The position numbers and the translations under genes were made by a program. Of a stretch of DNA of 60,613 nt, positions 1 to 8,608 are shown in pieces. This stretch comes from JBPOHE01 sp052035915 (GTDB taxonomy: Bacteria > Pseudomonadota > Gammaproteobacteria > Chromatiales > Chromatiaceae): assembly GCA_052035915.1 (NCBI GenBank), contig JBPOHE010000007.1:1-60613 (forward strand). The letters are read 5' to 3'. Position 1 is the stretch's first letter, and every line of letters begins with the position of its first letter. The notes beneath the pieces were generated by a model. The model was given only the letters and a program-made list of their open reading frames with translations, was not told the DNA's origin and did not search any database.

Positions 1-1
1 C

Positions 2-319
2 GACATCGTCTCAGCCGCCGAGTTTTTGAAGGTCCACCCACAGACTCTCGGACGCCTCGCCCGTTCTGGCGAGGTCCCAGCCTCTCGCATTGGTCGCGCC
101 TGGGTGTTCCTGGAGGATGATCTTGTCACCTTTCTGCGATCGCGCTACTTTCAGCCTGGGCAGGCGCCAGCAACGGCGACTGGAGAAAAACGATGCTCTA
201 CAAACGGAATGGATCGGAGACTTGGTGGACAAGATTCACCCCGCCAGGTGGAACAGAAATACGGCGCTCTACTCGCACTACCGATAAACGGCAGGCGCAG
301 GAGTACGAAGACAAGCTGA
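2..319 (+). CDS. Excisionase-like helix-turn-helix protein (5' end outside window)
   Basis: The reading frame is open from base 2, so the true start lies upstream. The visible 105 residues contain a MerR/AlpA-type winged helix-turn-helix: SAAEFLKVHPQTLGRLARSG followed by a basic IGRAWVF wing and a DDLVTFLRSRYF tail. Proteins of this type select the recombination direction (excisionase) or regulate integrase genes. The C-terminal ~40 residues overlap the integrase start by 127 nt and look like low-complexity read-through, so the functional part is probably the first ~65 residues. The placement directly before an integrase supports an excisionase role. That role is inferred from fold and context. 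Confidence 0.6.
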   Translation, partial: DIVSAAEFLKVHPQTLGRLARSGEVPASRIGRAWVFLEDDLVTFLRSRYFQPGQAPATATGEKRCSTNGMDRRLGGQDSPRQVEQKYGALLALPINGRRRSTKTS

Positions 320-1242
320 GGTCGGAATACTGGCGGATACGGCAACTCGGCGAGCGTCCAAGGCACACCTGGCCGGAAGCCGTGGTCCGGTGGCTTGAGG
401 AGCAGCCGCCAGGAAAGCCGAGCCTGACTGACGACAAGGCCCGGCTGCGATGGATGGACCCGTGGTTGGGACAAAAACGGCTCGATGAGATCGGGCGGGA
501 CCTGATCGACCGCATGACCAGGACGCGCAAGGCCGAGGGGGTAGCCAATGCCACATGCAACCGAATGCTGGAAGTGTTGCGTGCCATCCTACGGCGAGCG
601 CATAGGGAGTGGGGGTGGATTGATACCATTCCAGCGGTGCGCTTACTGCCGGAGCCAACCAGGAGGATACGGTGGATTACCAGAGAAGAAGCGGACAAGC
701 TCTTGGCCGAACTGCCCGAGCATCTGGCGGAGATGGTGCGGTTCAGCCTCGCCACCGGCCTGCGGGAGGCCAATGTCACCGGCCTGGAGTGGTCACAGGT
801 CGACCTCTCGCGCCGGGTAGCCTGGATACATGCTGATCAGGCCAAAGCGCGTCAACCAATCGGAGTGCCGCTGAACGCGGAGGCGGTGGTGGTGCTGCGG
901 CGCCAGGCAGGGAAGCACCAGACGCGGGTATTCACCTACTGCGGGTCTCCGGTTCTGAAAGCCGGGACCCGGGCGTGGAGACTGGCTATGCAGCGGGCCG
1001 GAATCACAGGATTCCGCTGGCATGACCTTCGGCACACATGGGCGAGCTGGCATGTGCAGGCCGGGACACCGTTGCATGCGCTCCAGGAACTTGGTGGCTG
1101 GCACAGCTATGAGATGGTGTTGAGGTACGCGCACTTGGCCCCAGAGCACCTGGCGGCGCATGCTGAAAAACTGTCTCGACCGCGCGTTTTGGACGCGACC
1201 CGGACAAATTCCGGTACATCATCGGTGGTCATCCAAAAATGA
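193..1242 (+). CDS. Tyrosine recombinase / site-specific integrase
   Basis: 349 residues, the usual size for a phage or island integrase. The N-terminal arm-binding region carries the WWTRFTPPGGTEIRRSTRT pattern typical of proteobacterial integrases, followed by a SAM-like core-binding domain at about 60-150. The catalytic domain shows R191 (ATGLREANV), HDLRHTW (H277, R280), GGWHS (H304) and the nucleophile Y312 in RYAHLAP. All catalytic positions are present, so the enzyme looks active. It ends 43 bp from the 3' end of tRNA-Arg, the classical arrangement in which the tRNA 3' end is the attachment site. The element therefore extends leftward, outside the window. Confidence 0.93.
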   Translation: MLYKRNGSETWWTRFTPPGGTEIRRSTRTTDKRQAQEYEDKLRSEYWRIRQLGERPRHTWPEAVVRWLEEQPPGKPSLTDDKARLRWMDPWLGQKRLDEIGRDLIDRMTRTRKAEGVANATCNRMLEVLRAILRRAHREWGWIDTIPAVRLLPEPTRRIRWITREEADKLLAELPEHLAEMVRFSLATGLREANVTGLEWSQVDLSRRVAWIHADQAKARQPIGVPLNAEAVVVLRRQAGKHQTRVFTYCGSPVLKAGTRAWRLAMQRAGITGFRWHDLRHTWASWHVQAGTPLHALQELGGWHSYEMVLRYAHLAPEHLAAHAEKLSRPRVLDATRTNSGTSSVVIQK

Positions 1243-1284
1243 CCCTTAAAACTGTCCGTAACGCATTGAAGTACAAATGGATTT

Positions 1285-1361
1285 TGGCGCGCCCGGAGGG
1301 ACTCGAACCCCCGACTCCCAGGTTCGAAGCCTGGTGCTCTATCCAACTGAGCTACGGGCGC
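1285..1361 (-). tRNA. tRNA-Arg (anticodon TCG)
   Basis: A complete cloverleaf reads on the minus strand. The acceptor stem GCGCCCG (5' end at 1361) pairs with CGGGCGC, followed by a G discriminator and an encoded CCA at 1285-1287. The D arm is GCTC...GAGC, the anticodon arm is CCAGG-CTTCGAA-CCTGG and the T loop is TTCGAGT. The anticodon TCG decodes CGA arginine codons. Its 3' end faces the adjacent integrase gene, so it is the probable integration site. Confidence 0.95.
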
Positions 1362-1507
1362 TGAAAGGACGTTGTACCAGAGATCACCAGTTGCTGGTTG
1401 CTGGGTACCTCGGGCTTGGCATTGTAAGCCAGGCGCGGCGCGAATGGGTTCAGCAAAACTTATGTAATGTGCTTCTTAAAATTATTTTCTTATGCTGTTC
1501 GGCTTGT

Positions 1508-1536
1508 ATCGCCCAAGCCCGGCGGCCTTGGGCGAT
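1508..1536. terminator. 10-bp stem-loop downstream of the Fe-ADH gene
   Basis: ATCGCCCAAG (1508-1517) and CTTGGGCGAT (1527-1536) form a perfect 10-bp stem with a 9-nt loop, 30 bp after the Fe-ADH stop. No T-run follows directly on the minus strand, so it may be a transcript-end stabilizer or part of a short repeat rather than a classical terminator. The rest of 1362-1565 shows nothing recognizable. Confidence 0.4.
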
Positions 1537-1565
1537 CAACCCAGGGTTCCAGGCCGATCCCCGCT

Positions 1566-2747
1566 TCACAACCGACGCTCCAGTACCTCGGCCAGTTCGG
1601 CGTCCGTCAGTTCGATGGGATTGGTCTGCATGCTGCCACCGCGACTCTGAGCCACCACCCGGGGAATGTCGGTGCTGGTCAGGCCGAGAGCGGACAGGCG
1701 GGACAATCCCAGCCGCTTGGTCCAGCGATCCAACTCCTCCACCAAGGCTGTAAGCGCGGCCTCTTGGTTGAGTCCGGCCTGACCGCAAAGCAGGCGTCCC
1801 ACCCGGGCATATTTTTCCACCGCCGGGCTGTATGGCGCCCGCTGCCCCAAAGCGCGGATGTTGATGGCCGTCGCCTCGGCGAGCAGGGTGCCGCATACCA
1901 GGCCATGAGGGATGGGAAAAAAGGCGCCCAGGGGAGAAGCCAAGCCGTGCACCGCACCCAGACCGGTCTGGGCAAGGCAGATGCCGGATTGCAGGGAGCC
2001 ATAGGCGATCCGGGCCCGGCCATCGGGATCGCCTTCCATGGCGGCGTCCAGCCCGGCGCGAAACTGGGTCATCCCCGACCAGGCCAGGGCCTCGGTCATG
2101 GGGTTGGCCCGGATGGAGACGAAGGATTCCAGCAACTGGGTGAAGGCGTCCATGCCCTGGGCGGCCATCAACTCCGGCGGGCAACCGGCGAGCAACTCCG
2201 GATCGACGATAGCGACCTGGGCCACCAGGGCCTCATGGCGGAAGGATTTTTTGAAGCCATCGGCACCACGTAGACTAAGCACCGCGTTCTTGGTGGCCTC
2301 GCTGCCGGTGCCCGCGGTGGTGGGCACGGCGACGAAAGGCGTCGATGGCCCCTGGTAAGGGACCCCGCGACCAACCCCTTCCAGATGATCCATCACCGAA
2401 GTTGTATGGGGCAACAGCCCGGCGATCGCCTTGGCGGCATCGAGCACACTGCCACCGCCGACGCCCAGGACCACCCGGGGTGACCAGGGACGAAAGGTCT
2501 CCAGCGCCTGATCCACCAATTCCGGCGAGGGCTCGTCGCTGACCTGGGTCAGGCGCCAGGAGATACCCCGCGCCTCCAGACCGGCCATCATAGGGGCCCA
2601 AGCCAGGGAAGCCGGAAAGGAACGTGCCCCGGTGACGATCAACAGCCGCTCGCCGAAGGCCGCCACCTGCGCGGGGATCTCCCGCACCCGTCCGGCACCG
2701 AAGAGAAGGCGCGGCAGACGGGCGAAATCGAAGCCGGGCAGGATCAC
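1566..2747 (-). CDS. Iron-containing alcohol dehydrogenase
   Basis: 393 residues, normal for group III Fe-dependent alcohol dehydrogenases, which oxidize or reduce short-chain alcohols and aldehydes with NAD(P). The nucleotide-binding GVGGGS motif lies at 95-100 and PTTAGTGSE at 142-150. Metal ligands by family pattern are D200 (GMDAFTQ), H267 (AVHGLA) and H281 (PIPHGL). The fourth usual His, four residues after D200, is Gln204. This DAxTQ version occurs in one Fe-ADH subgroup, so it is a subgroup mark rather than damage. The start overlaps the stop of the upstream ABM gene by 4 nt, indicating translational coupling. The substrate is unknown. Confidence 0.9.
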   Translation of the reverse strand: MILPGFDFARLPRLLFGAGRVREIPAQVAAFGERLLIVTGARSFPASLAWAPMMAGLEARGISWRLTQVSDEPSPELVDQALETFRPWSPRVVLGVGGGSVLDAAKAIAGLLPHTTSVMDHLEGVGRGVPYQGPSTPFVAVPTTAGTGSEATKNAVLSLRGADGFKKSFRHEALVAQVAIVDPELLAGCPPELMAAQGMDAFTQLLESFVSIRANPMTEALAWSGMTQFRAGLDAAMEGDPDGRARIAYGSLQSGICLAQTGLGAVHGLASPLGAFFPIPHGLVCGTLLAEATAINIRALGQRAPYSPAVEKYARVGRLLCGQAGLNQEAALTALVEELDRWTKRLGLSRLSALGLTSTDIPRVVAQSRGGSMQTNPIELTDAELAEVLERRL

Positions 2748-3046
2748 GTCGATTCCCGGGGAAACAGGGCCTGGTAAGGAACCCCCTGTCGCGGTTCGGC
2801 CATCATCCCGGCCACCGCATCGCGCCAGGCGAGGTAATGGGCCGTTTCTTTGTGCGCCTTGGCGGAAGCGGCATCCACATAGGCCTCGTAGAGGATGAAG
2901 CGGGTCGGATCCTGGGGATCCTGCAACACATCGAAGCGCCGGTTGCCCGGTTCGCGCACCGAGGACTCGTGATTGAGCCGGGTCGCCTCGATGAAGGCCG
3001 CCACCTGCTCGGGTTTGACATGGACATGGACCAAGGTGACCTGCAT
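2744..3046 (-). CDS. Antibiotic biosynthesis monooxygenase (ABM) domain protein
   Basis: 100 residues of the dimeric alpha-beta barrel ABM family (LsrG/YgiN type). Signatures are the N-terminal MQVTLVHVHVKPEQV strand, NHESSVREPGNRRFDV, and RFILYEAYVD...KAHKETAHYLAW. The start at 3046 has GGAG a few bases upstream. An in-frame extension to 3232 is open but lacks family similarity and was rejected. Family members include AI-2-degrading LsrG, quinol monooxygenases and small dehydratase-like enzymes, so the exact reaction cannot be given. The 4-nt overlap with the Fe-ADH gene suggests the two act on one aldehyde or alcohol pathway. Confidence 0.85.
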   Translation of the reverse strand: MQVTLVHVHVKPEQVAAFIEATRLNHESSVREPGNRRFDVLQDPQDPTRFILYEAYVDAASAKAHKETAHYLAWRDAVAGMMAEPRQGVPYQALFPREST

Positions 3047-3101
3047 GCTCTGTCTCCGGAATGGGGTTGAAACACTCATGGAACCGGGGCGACGGCCTGG
3101 C

Positions 3102-4283
3102 TCAGCCGTTACAGCCGACAACCTTGAACTCCACCCGCCTGTCGATGGCGTCGCGCTCATCGTTAGTACCTGTGCCGATGATGTTCTCCGTATAGCCCAG
3201 GCCCTCGGTGCGGATCTTTCTGGAACTCTCACTGGCCTCGGCCCGCAGGAGTTCCATCAATCGCTCGGCCCGCTTGAGCGAGAGCTTTTTATTATGCTCC
3301 TCGCTTCCCGAACGGCTGGCATGGCCCACGATGGTGATGCAGGAACCCGATTCCGCGATCCTTTTGGCGATCTGACGCATCCAGATCGAATATTCCGGCA
3401 GTTTGTTGTTCTTGAAAAAGTCGGTCTTGTTGACCTCGAAGAGGAATTTCACGCTGATATTCCCGGCCTGCAACCCCAACTTGGTCAGGCTGGCGAAGGC
3501 CTCTTCCGCCTCCGGCATCATTCCCAGCCGATAGAAGCATTGATAGAGTCCCGAATAGGTCTTCATCACCTGTCCATCGTCCCGTTCCGCCGCCTTGGCG
3601 AACAACCCCAGTGCCCGCCGATAATCATTCTTGTCATAGGCCGCGCTGGCCTCGTCCAGCAAGGCATTGGTGGCCAGGGTATCGAAATATTCCCTGTTCG
3701 CCATGCTGCCAGCCGCCGCCCGGGCGGTGGCGATCAGGGCATCCACCCGTTTGTCTTTGATATACATGGGGCTGTCCCGATACATGGGGGTGGGCTCGAA
3801 CTCCAACTTGGCATTGGAGATCCAGGCATCCGAATGGGCCACCACCTGGCCCGATTTGGTATTCACGATGGAGACCGTCAAGTGGGGCAACTTGGCGGCC
3901 TCGCCCCGATAGTGTTCCAGTTGCATGATGCCGCTGACGACATAGGCGGCCCTGGCAAGGTTCTCCGAGGTCATCTCCTGCAATAGGAAGCGGGGCATCT
4001 TCATCCGTGCCTGGGCCGAGATCAGTTTCTCGATGTTGCGGCTGGTGCTGGTAACCTCGCCGGTATCGGCATCGATCACCGGATCAATGACAAAAACCGC
4101 CTCCTGTTCCTTCAACTTTTCCATCAGGCTGTGCTGCTCGCTGACCTGACGGAACAGATCATCCGCCATGATGCGCACCGCCGCCTCGAACGGCAGCGGC
4201 GTGGGGCGGTACCCCCGGGGGGAGACACAGGCCGACAGGATCAGAAACAGCATCAACAAGAGAGGCAATTTATAGGTTTTCAT
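3102..4283 (-). CDS. OmpA-family lipoprotein with TPR-like region
   Basis: 393 residues from this start. The N-terminus KLPLLLMLFLILSAC is a lipoprotein signal with lipobox LSAC (Cys19), predicting lipidation and outer-membrane anchoring. Residues ~25-180 resemble a penicillin-binding-protein-activator LpoB/CsgG-like domain (MADDLFRQV, VVSGIMQLEHYRG, VHS-like strands). A TPR-like helical repeat follows at ~200-270 (ASAAYDKNDYRRALGLFAKA). The C-terminus is an OmpA peptidoglycan-binding domain with VGHASRSGSEEHNKKLSLKRA and GTNDERDAIDRRVEF. ATG codons 6 and 15 nt upstream are alternative starts. It lies downstream of the metacaspase-like gene on the same strand, 125 bp apart, so the pair may form an envelope-associated unit. 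Confidence 0.8.
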   Translation of the reverse strand: MKTYKLPLLLMLFLILSACVSPRGYRPTPLPFEAAVRIMADDLFRQVSEQHSLMEKLKEQEAVFVIDPVIDADTGEVTSTSRNIEKLISAQARMKMPRFLLQEMTSENLARAAYVVSGIMQLEHYRGEAAKLPHLTVSIVNTKSGQVVAHSDAWISNAKLEFEPTPMYRDSPMYIKDKRVDALIATARAAAGSMANREYFDTLATNALLDEASAAYDKNDYRRALGLFAKAAERDDGQVMKTYSGLYQCFYRLGMMPEAEEAFASLTKLGLQAGNISVKFLFEVNKTDFFKNNKLPEYSIWMRQIAKRIAESGSCITIVGHASRSGSEEHNKKLSLKRAERLMELLRAEASESSRKIRTEGLGYTENIIGTGTNDERDAIDRRVEFKVVGCNG

Positions 4284-4408
4284 TTCCATGGTCCGCATGA
4301 CTTCAGAGTGTTGTTCAGGCATCAAGGTAGAGAGGGAACTCAGAGTTTGGGAAAATTTCTGCTGCGCTTGCCAATACTTGGTCGCTCGCGAGGATTTTTC
4401 ACCAACTC

Positions 4409-5611
4409 TCAGTTTCCACATTCGCGACGGTATTCTCCGGCGCCAATCATTCCATCCTGGAAGCGCTCCAATAAGCCCCGACAGCGTGCCGACATTCCAC
4501 CCGCAGACGCTTTCGGCTGAGCAGCGGTGACGAGGGGAGCGGGTTTGAATCTCGGCTGAGCCTGGGAGACGGCCTTCACCGCCGGCTTGGATTGCGCCAC
4601 CATCGTTTCCGGCGCCTTGGATTTTGCTTTTTCCCCAGCCCCGGCGATGGGCTGGGGGGCAAGCGGCTTCGCGGCTACCGAGGGGGGCAAGGGGGCCGTA
4701 GGGGGTGTCGGAGATACAGTCGGAGTCACGGGCTGTGTCTCGATTTTCGCCAGAGCACTACAGCCGGCGAAGCAGAATTCCCCTTTCAACGAGGTGTTCT
4801 CCCAGGGCACCTGGCCGCCCTGGCTCTCCTCGACCACGGCCTCCCGCACCGACTTGAACATGGCCTCCACCGTCAGGCCGGGTTGGGCCAGGAAACGCAA
4901 CAGGTGCTTGGTATAGAGCCCGTTCGCACCGCCACCATCGGCGGCCACACCGCCCGGGGCCGTGGCATAGGCGATGAGAGACCCCACAGGTCCGCTCAGG
5001 GCGGTCAGACCCCTGTTGGTACCGCTGCGAAAGCCTTTGAAGGGATTATCCCGACAGGCATCCAGGATGAGGATGGTAACCCGGGTTCCCGCCTGTTCCG
5101 CCGCTTCGAAGACCACCCCCACATCGAGGGCGCGGTTGCGGAGTTCGGTCTTGCTGGCAATACGGGCCTGCACCGGGATCAGATAATTGTTGCCATCCGC
5201 CTGCACGCCATGGCCGGAATAGTAGAACAACCCGACGCTGTCCTTCCCGAGTCGCCGCCCGAACTCGCGCACGGCCTCTTCCATGCCGGACTGATCCGCA
5301 TTCTCGCGATAGATGACCTGGAAGCCCAGTGTTTCCAGCACCACCTTCAGGGCACGGGCATCATTGACGGGATTTCGCAACGGCGATTCTTCGTAGGTCT
5401 GATTGCCGATCACCAGGGCCAGTCGTTGCTCTTCCTGCACCCGCTTGAAGCCCCGGGTTTCACTGGGGATCGGCGCCGTCGGGGCCTGGTTTCCTTCGGC
5501 GCCAAAGATCGGTTTTGACAGGATCGCACCCAGAACGGTCAGCAACAATCCTGCCCACATCCACTTGTTCGGTCTATCCAGGGGACCGGCCATCCAACCC
5601 GCGAGATTCAA
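4409..5611 (-). CDS. Caspase family (C14) protease, membrane-anchored or secreted
   Basis: 400 residues. Residues 19-38 form a hydrophobic signal or anchor segment. The caspase p20-like fold spans ~62-260 and begins with RLALVIGNQTYEESPLRNPV. The catalytic dyad is intact: His134 in YYSGHG and Cys186 in ILDACRDNP. A Pro/Ala/Lys-rich linker (~290-370) follows. The end is a short Cys-containing motif (ARCRGLLERFQDGMIGAGEY) seen at the C-terminus of some bacterial caspase-like proteins. Bacterial caspase homologues are proposed to act in programmed death, signalling or protein processing. The downstream OmpA/TPR lipoprotein could be a partner. The target is unknown. Confidence 0.88.
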   Translation of the reverse strand: MNLAGWMAGPLDRPNKWMWAGLLLTVLGAILSKPIFGAEGNQAPTAPIPSETRGFKRVQEEQRLALVIGNQTYEESPLRNPVNDARALKVVLETLGFQVIYRENADQSGMEEAVREFGRRLGKDSVGLFYYSGHGVQADGNNYLIPVQARIASKTELRNRALDVGVVFEAAEQAGTRVTILILDACRDNPFKGFRSGTNRGLTALSGPVGSLIAYATAPGGVAADGGGANGLYTKHLLRFLAQPGLTVEAMFKSVREAVVEESQGGQVPWENTSLKGEFCFAGCSALAKIETQPVTPTVSPTPPTAPLPPSVAAKPLAPQPIAGAGEKAKSKAPETMVAQSKPAVKAVSQAQPRFKPAPLVTAAQPKASAGGMSARCRGLLERFQDGMIGAGEYRRECGN

Positions 5612-5658
5612 ACAGCAGGCCCTCCATCAGCCTGGTTAATCAAGGGTTAAGCGCCTTC

Positions 5659-5708
5659 GATACCTTGGTCCAAGTATCGGCTCATAATCATAAATTCCCC
5701 AAGGTATC
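5659..5708. promoter_or_regulatory. Inverted repeats upstream of the caspase gene
   Basis: GATACCTTGG (5659-5668) has an exact inverted partner CCAAGGTATC at 5699-5708, and a second, slightly imperfect partner CCAAGTATC directly after it (5670-5678). The element lies 48-97 bp upstream of the caspase start, where an operator would sit. Regulator unknown. The remaining intergenic DNA to 5798 shows nothing else. Confidence 0.4.
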
Positions 5709-5798
5709 TTATCTATTCTATTTTCAGTGCTTCAACGGGTCGGCCCCTTACCTATCGGCTGCTTCCAATTCGTCCGCGGCTTCCATGGTCGGCTGGTT

Positions 5799-6311
5799 TC
5801 ACGAACCGGTCTCGGCCACGGCCTCGAGAAACGCATACACCAATCGATAGGTCCCTGGACGCCGACTCTCCCGGGGACCGGCGATGTTGAGTTGCGCGAT
5901 CCGATGGGTCTCGAGCCAGTCCAGCGTCCGCCGAACCGACAGGGAATCAGGACCGGCCTCGAGTTGCAGGACCAAACAGGGCCGTCCCAAGGCTTCGGCG
6001 AGAGTCAGGGTCTCCAGCGTGCCACCATCCAGGGCGCCCAGATTGAGGATGAGGGTGCCGTCGCTGTCCAGGACGTTGCGCCTGGTGCGGTCGATATACC
6101 TGGATGTCGGCATCTCGCGCAGGTTGTAGCGCGGCGGGATGGGGCCATCCTCGGCCAGGCGTCCCCGGGGACACCAGCCGCCATGGGCTAGGCCACGGTC
6201 GATGGCCCAATCCAGGGCGGCACGGTCGGCGCCGCTCTGGCCGCCCGATACTATCCGATCGACTCGTCCGAGCCTGTCCGACCTCATCTCGATCAGTCCA
6301 GTCGCTCCCAT
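5799..6311 (-). CDS. Putative molybdenum carrier protein (MoCo_carrier/SLOG-like)
   Basis: 170 residues with the family N-terminus RIVSGGQSGADRAALDWAI, WCPRGRLAEDGPIP, YNLREMPTSRYIDRTRRNV, and DGTLILNLGALDGGT. This Rossmann-type family related to LOG/SLOG proteins was named for a suspected molybdenum cofactor carrier. Biochemical proof for most members is lacking, and a nucleotide-derived ligand is equally possible. The start overlaps the 3' end of ovoA by 19 nt, so the two are probably co-transcribed. An internal ATG at 6287 also gives a complete domain. Confidence 0.75.
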   Translation of the reverse strand: MGATGLIEMRSDRLGRVDRIVSGGQSGADRAALDWAIDRGLAHGGWCPRGRLAEDGPIPPRYNLREMPTSRYIDRTRRNVLDSDGTLILNLGALDGGTLETLTLAEALGRPCLVLQLEAGPDSLSVRRTLDWLETHRIAQLNIAGPRESRRPGTYRLVYAFLEAVAETGS

Positions 6312-8410
6312 ACCGTGAGTTCGGCCAGGCTGTGCTGGAACTTGCGTTTGGTCTCCCGGATCACGAAGGGGACATCCCTGGGTTCACCGACGAGACGGAA
6401 CCGCCGGCCGAGGATCTCGCTCATGGCGTCCAGGGTGGTCAGATTCTCCCCGTCCTTTTTGAAGCCGCCGATCCATTCGTCGCGCTCGGTGTGCTCGATC
6501 AGCCAGGTGTAGGGGGAACTGATCACCAGCAGACCGCCCGGGCGGAGACGTTCGTGGATGCCGGCCAGGAATCGGCGCGGACTGTAGAGCCGATCGATCA
6601 GATTACCAGCGAAGATAAGGTCATAGTCGGCGTAGATCGGCTTGAGATTGCAGGCATCGGCCTGGAAGAACTCGACCCTGGATTCGCTGCCCACCAGTCC
6701 CGTCTCGCTCAGGCGGCTTTCGTGGTAGGACACCAGCTCTCCCTCCTCCGGCAACACATACTGGATGTAGCCCTTGGATTTCATCTCCTCGGCGATGCGG
6801 ATGAAACGCGCCGAAAAATCCAGACCCGTAACCCGGGCGAAGCCGGTCGCCAGCTCGAAGCTGGTGCGTCCCAGGGCACAGCCTATGTCCAACGCCCGCT
6901 CCCGAGGGCGATCCCGCATCAGCTCGAGGCAGAGGCGGGCACATTCCCGCGGATAATTGGCGACGCCGAAATACTCCCGGCCCCAGTGCAACTCGCAATA
7001 CTGGGCCACCAGCACATCGGTCTCGTAATAGTCGCTACGGACCCTGACCTGATGCTCCGACTCCAGATAACGAAATCCGGCATGCTGGAAAAAATGCCGC
7101 CGGAAGGCATAGCGCGCATCCTTGGTCGCCTCGTTGCCGGTGGAGATCCAGGAACCGCCCTTGATCAGGTTGTGCTTGGTGTCGAAGGTCGGGGTGGAAA
7201 AGTCGTCGTAGAGGGGATGCACCCGGAAACCCGGAAAGCCGTTGATGGGGGTCTCGGTCCACTGCCAGACATTACCGACGACATCGTAAAAAGGTCCCTG
7301 GGGAAACTCGTCCACCGGACAGGCCGAGGCCCAGTGTTCGAGATTGATATTCCCCGGCGCGCCCCGCCAGCCGTCCACATCCGGTAGGCCGCTGAGTTCC
7401 CGCAGGCGATACCACTCCTCCTCGGTGGGCAGCCGGATCGGCTTGTCCCGGCGCGCGCCGAACCAGTTGCAGAAGGCCTTGGCCTCCAGATAGTTGACCT
7501 CAACCGGCCAATTCCAGGGCATGGGGATTTCCTCCAGCATCAGCCGCAGACGCCAATCGCCAGTCGGCTGGGGGCGCCAGAACAGGGGATGCTCGGCTTG
7601 GCGATAGCCGCGCCAGGCCCAACCTTCCTCGGTCCACCAACGGGATTCGCGATAGCCGCCATCCTCGACAAAACCCAGGTATTCGGCATTGGAGACCAAA
7701 TAACGACCGGCTCGGAAGGCCGCTATCTCCTGTTCCAGTTGGCCGTATTCGTTGTCCCAGCCGTAGAAGGGGTGATCCTTGGCCTTGCCGAGCCGGAGGA
7801 TTCCGGCGGGCACCTCGACCAAGTCATTCGGCGGTGCCTCGCCGACCTTGGGACAGACGCGCCAGAAAGGATCCGGGCGCAGCCATTCCAAGGGCAACTG
7901 CCGGATGAGCACGGAGGAGGTTTCGAGGTGGATGCGCTCGTGCTCGATACCCATCATGATGGCCCAGAACGGCGAGTCCCAATCGATGGGCAGACTCAAG
8001 GGTAATTCCCGGATGACCCGGTCCAGGGTTTGACGCACCTCTTGCCGATAGGCCCAGACCTCGGCCACCGAGGGCCAGTCGTAATGGGCCTCGTTGAGAT
8101 CGTCCCAGGACATCTCGTCCACCCCTACCGCGAAGATGGACTCGAATCTCGGGTTGATACGCTCGGACAGCCGCTTCGCCAGCACCAGTTTGTTGATAAA
8201 AAACACCGCGGTGTGACCGAGGTAGAAAATGAGCGGGTGACGCAGGAGATCCGCCTTGCGATAGTAGGCCTCATCCCTGGCCAGGGTGGCGAAGAGCCGT
8301 TCGTAGATATCGAAGCTGGCGTGGAAATAGCGGCGGATGCTTTCCCGCTTGGCGTCGGGATCTCCCGAACGCAGGTCGGGCGTATAGGCGGGTTCGAGGT
8401 CTAATGACAT
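6293..8410 (-). CDS. ovoA: 5-histidylcysteine sulfoxide synthase / mercaptohistidine N1-methyltransferase OvoA
   Basis: 705 residues. The N-terminal DinB-like domain carries the iron-binding HxxxH element in EHERIHLE (H157, H161), with another conserved His in YLGHTAVFF (H66). A formylglycine-synthase-like sulfatase-modifying domain follows (~190-450; VPAGILRLGK, WGLVE-type core, GNVWQWTE, GGSWISTGNEATKDARYAFRRHF). The C-terminus (~470-705) is a class I SAM methyltransferase (RALDIGCALGRTSFELA). This order is diagnostic of OvoA, which joins cysteine to histidine oxidatively and then N-methylates the product to give ovothiol A, a redox-protective thiol. The ATG at 8410 was preferred over an upstream TTG because of GAGA spacing and family alignment. 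Confidence 0.93.
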   Translation of the reverse strand: MSLDLEPAYTPDLRSGDPDAKRESIRRYFHASFDIYERLFATLARDEAYYRKADLLRHPLIFYLGHTAVFFINKLVLAKRLSERINPRFESIFAVGVDEMSWDDLNEAHYDWPSVAEVWAYRQEVRQTLDRVIRELPLSLPIDWDSPFWAIMMGIEHERIHLETSSVLIRQLPLEWLRPDPFWRVCPKVGEAPPNDLVEVPAGILRLGKAKDHPFYGWDNEYGQLEQEIAAFRAGRYLVSNAEYLGFVEDGGYRESRWWTEEGWAWRGYRQAEHPLFWRPQPTGDWRLRLMLEEIPMPWNWPVEVNYLEAKAFCNWFGARRDKPIRLPTEEEWYRLRELSGLPDVDGWRGAPGNINLEHWASACPVDEFPQGPFYDVVGNVWQWTETPINGFPGFRVHPLYDDFSTPTFDTKHNLIKGGSWISTGNEATKDARYAFRRHFFQHAGFRYLESEHQVRVRSDYYETDVLVAQYCELHWGREYFGVANYPRECARLCLELMRDRPRERALDIGCALGRTSFELATGFARVTGLDFSARFIRIAEEMKSKGYIQYVLPEEGELVSYHESRLSETGLVGSESRVEFFQADACNLKPIYADYDLIFAGNLIDRLYSPRRFLAGIHERLRPGGLLVISSPYTWLIEHTERDEWIGGFKKDGENLTTLDAMSEILGRRFRLVGEPRDVPFVIRETKRKFQHSLAELTVWERLD

Positions 8411-8608
8411 GATCAATTCTCGCAAAGGGCCGCTGTCGGGCGATCCGCTGGCGGCTTCAAGTGTAGCGACGATTCTAAGCCGTCCATCCTGATCGGTGAA
8501 ACACCCATCGAGGGCAACAACGCCCTTATTCCGCTGAGAAATATTTGCCTGGATCTGGCCTGGGAACTAGAGTCAGAGTAAAGAACCTCCCCCATCAGGA
8601 GCCGGCCC

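Noticed and set aside
3043..3232. N-terminal extension of the ABM protein upstream of 3046
   Set aside because: The extension has no family similarity and overlaps the 3' region of the OmpA lipoprotein gene. GGAG supports the start at 3046.
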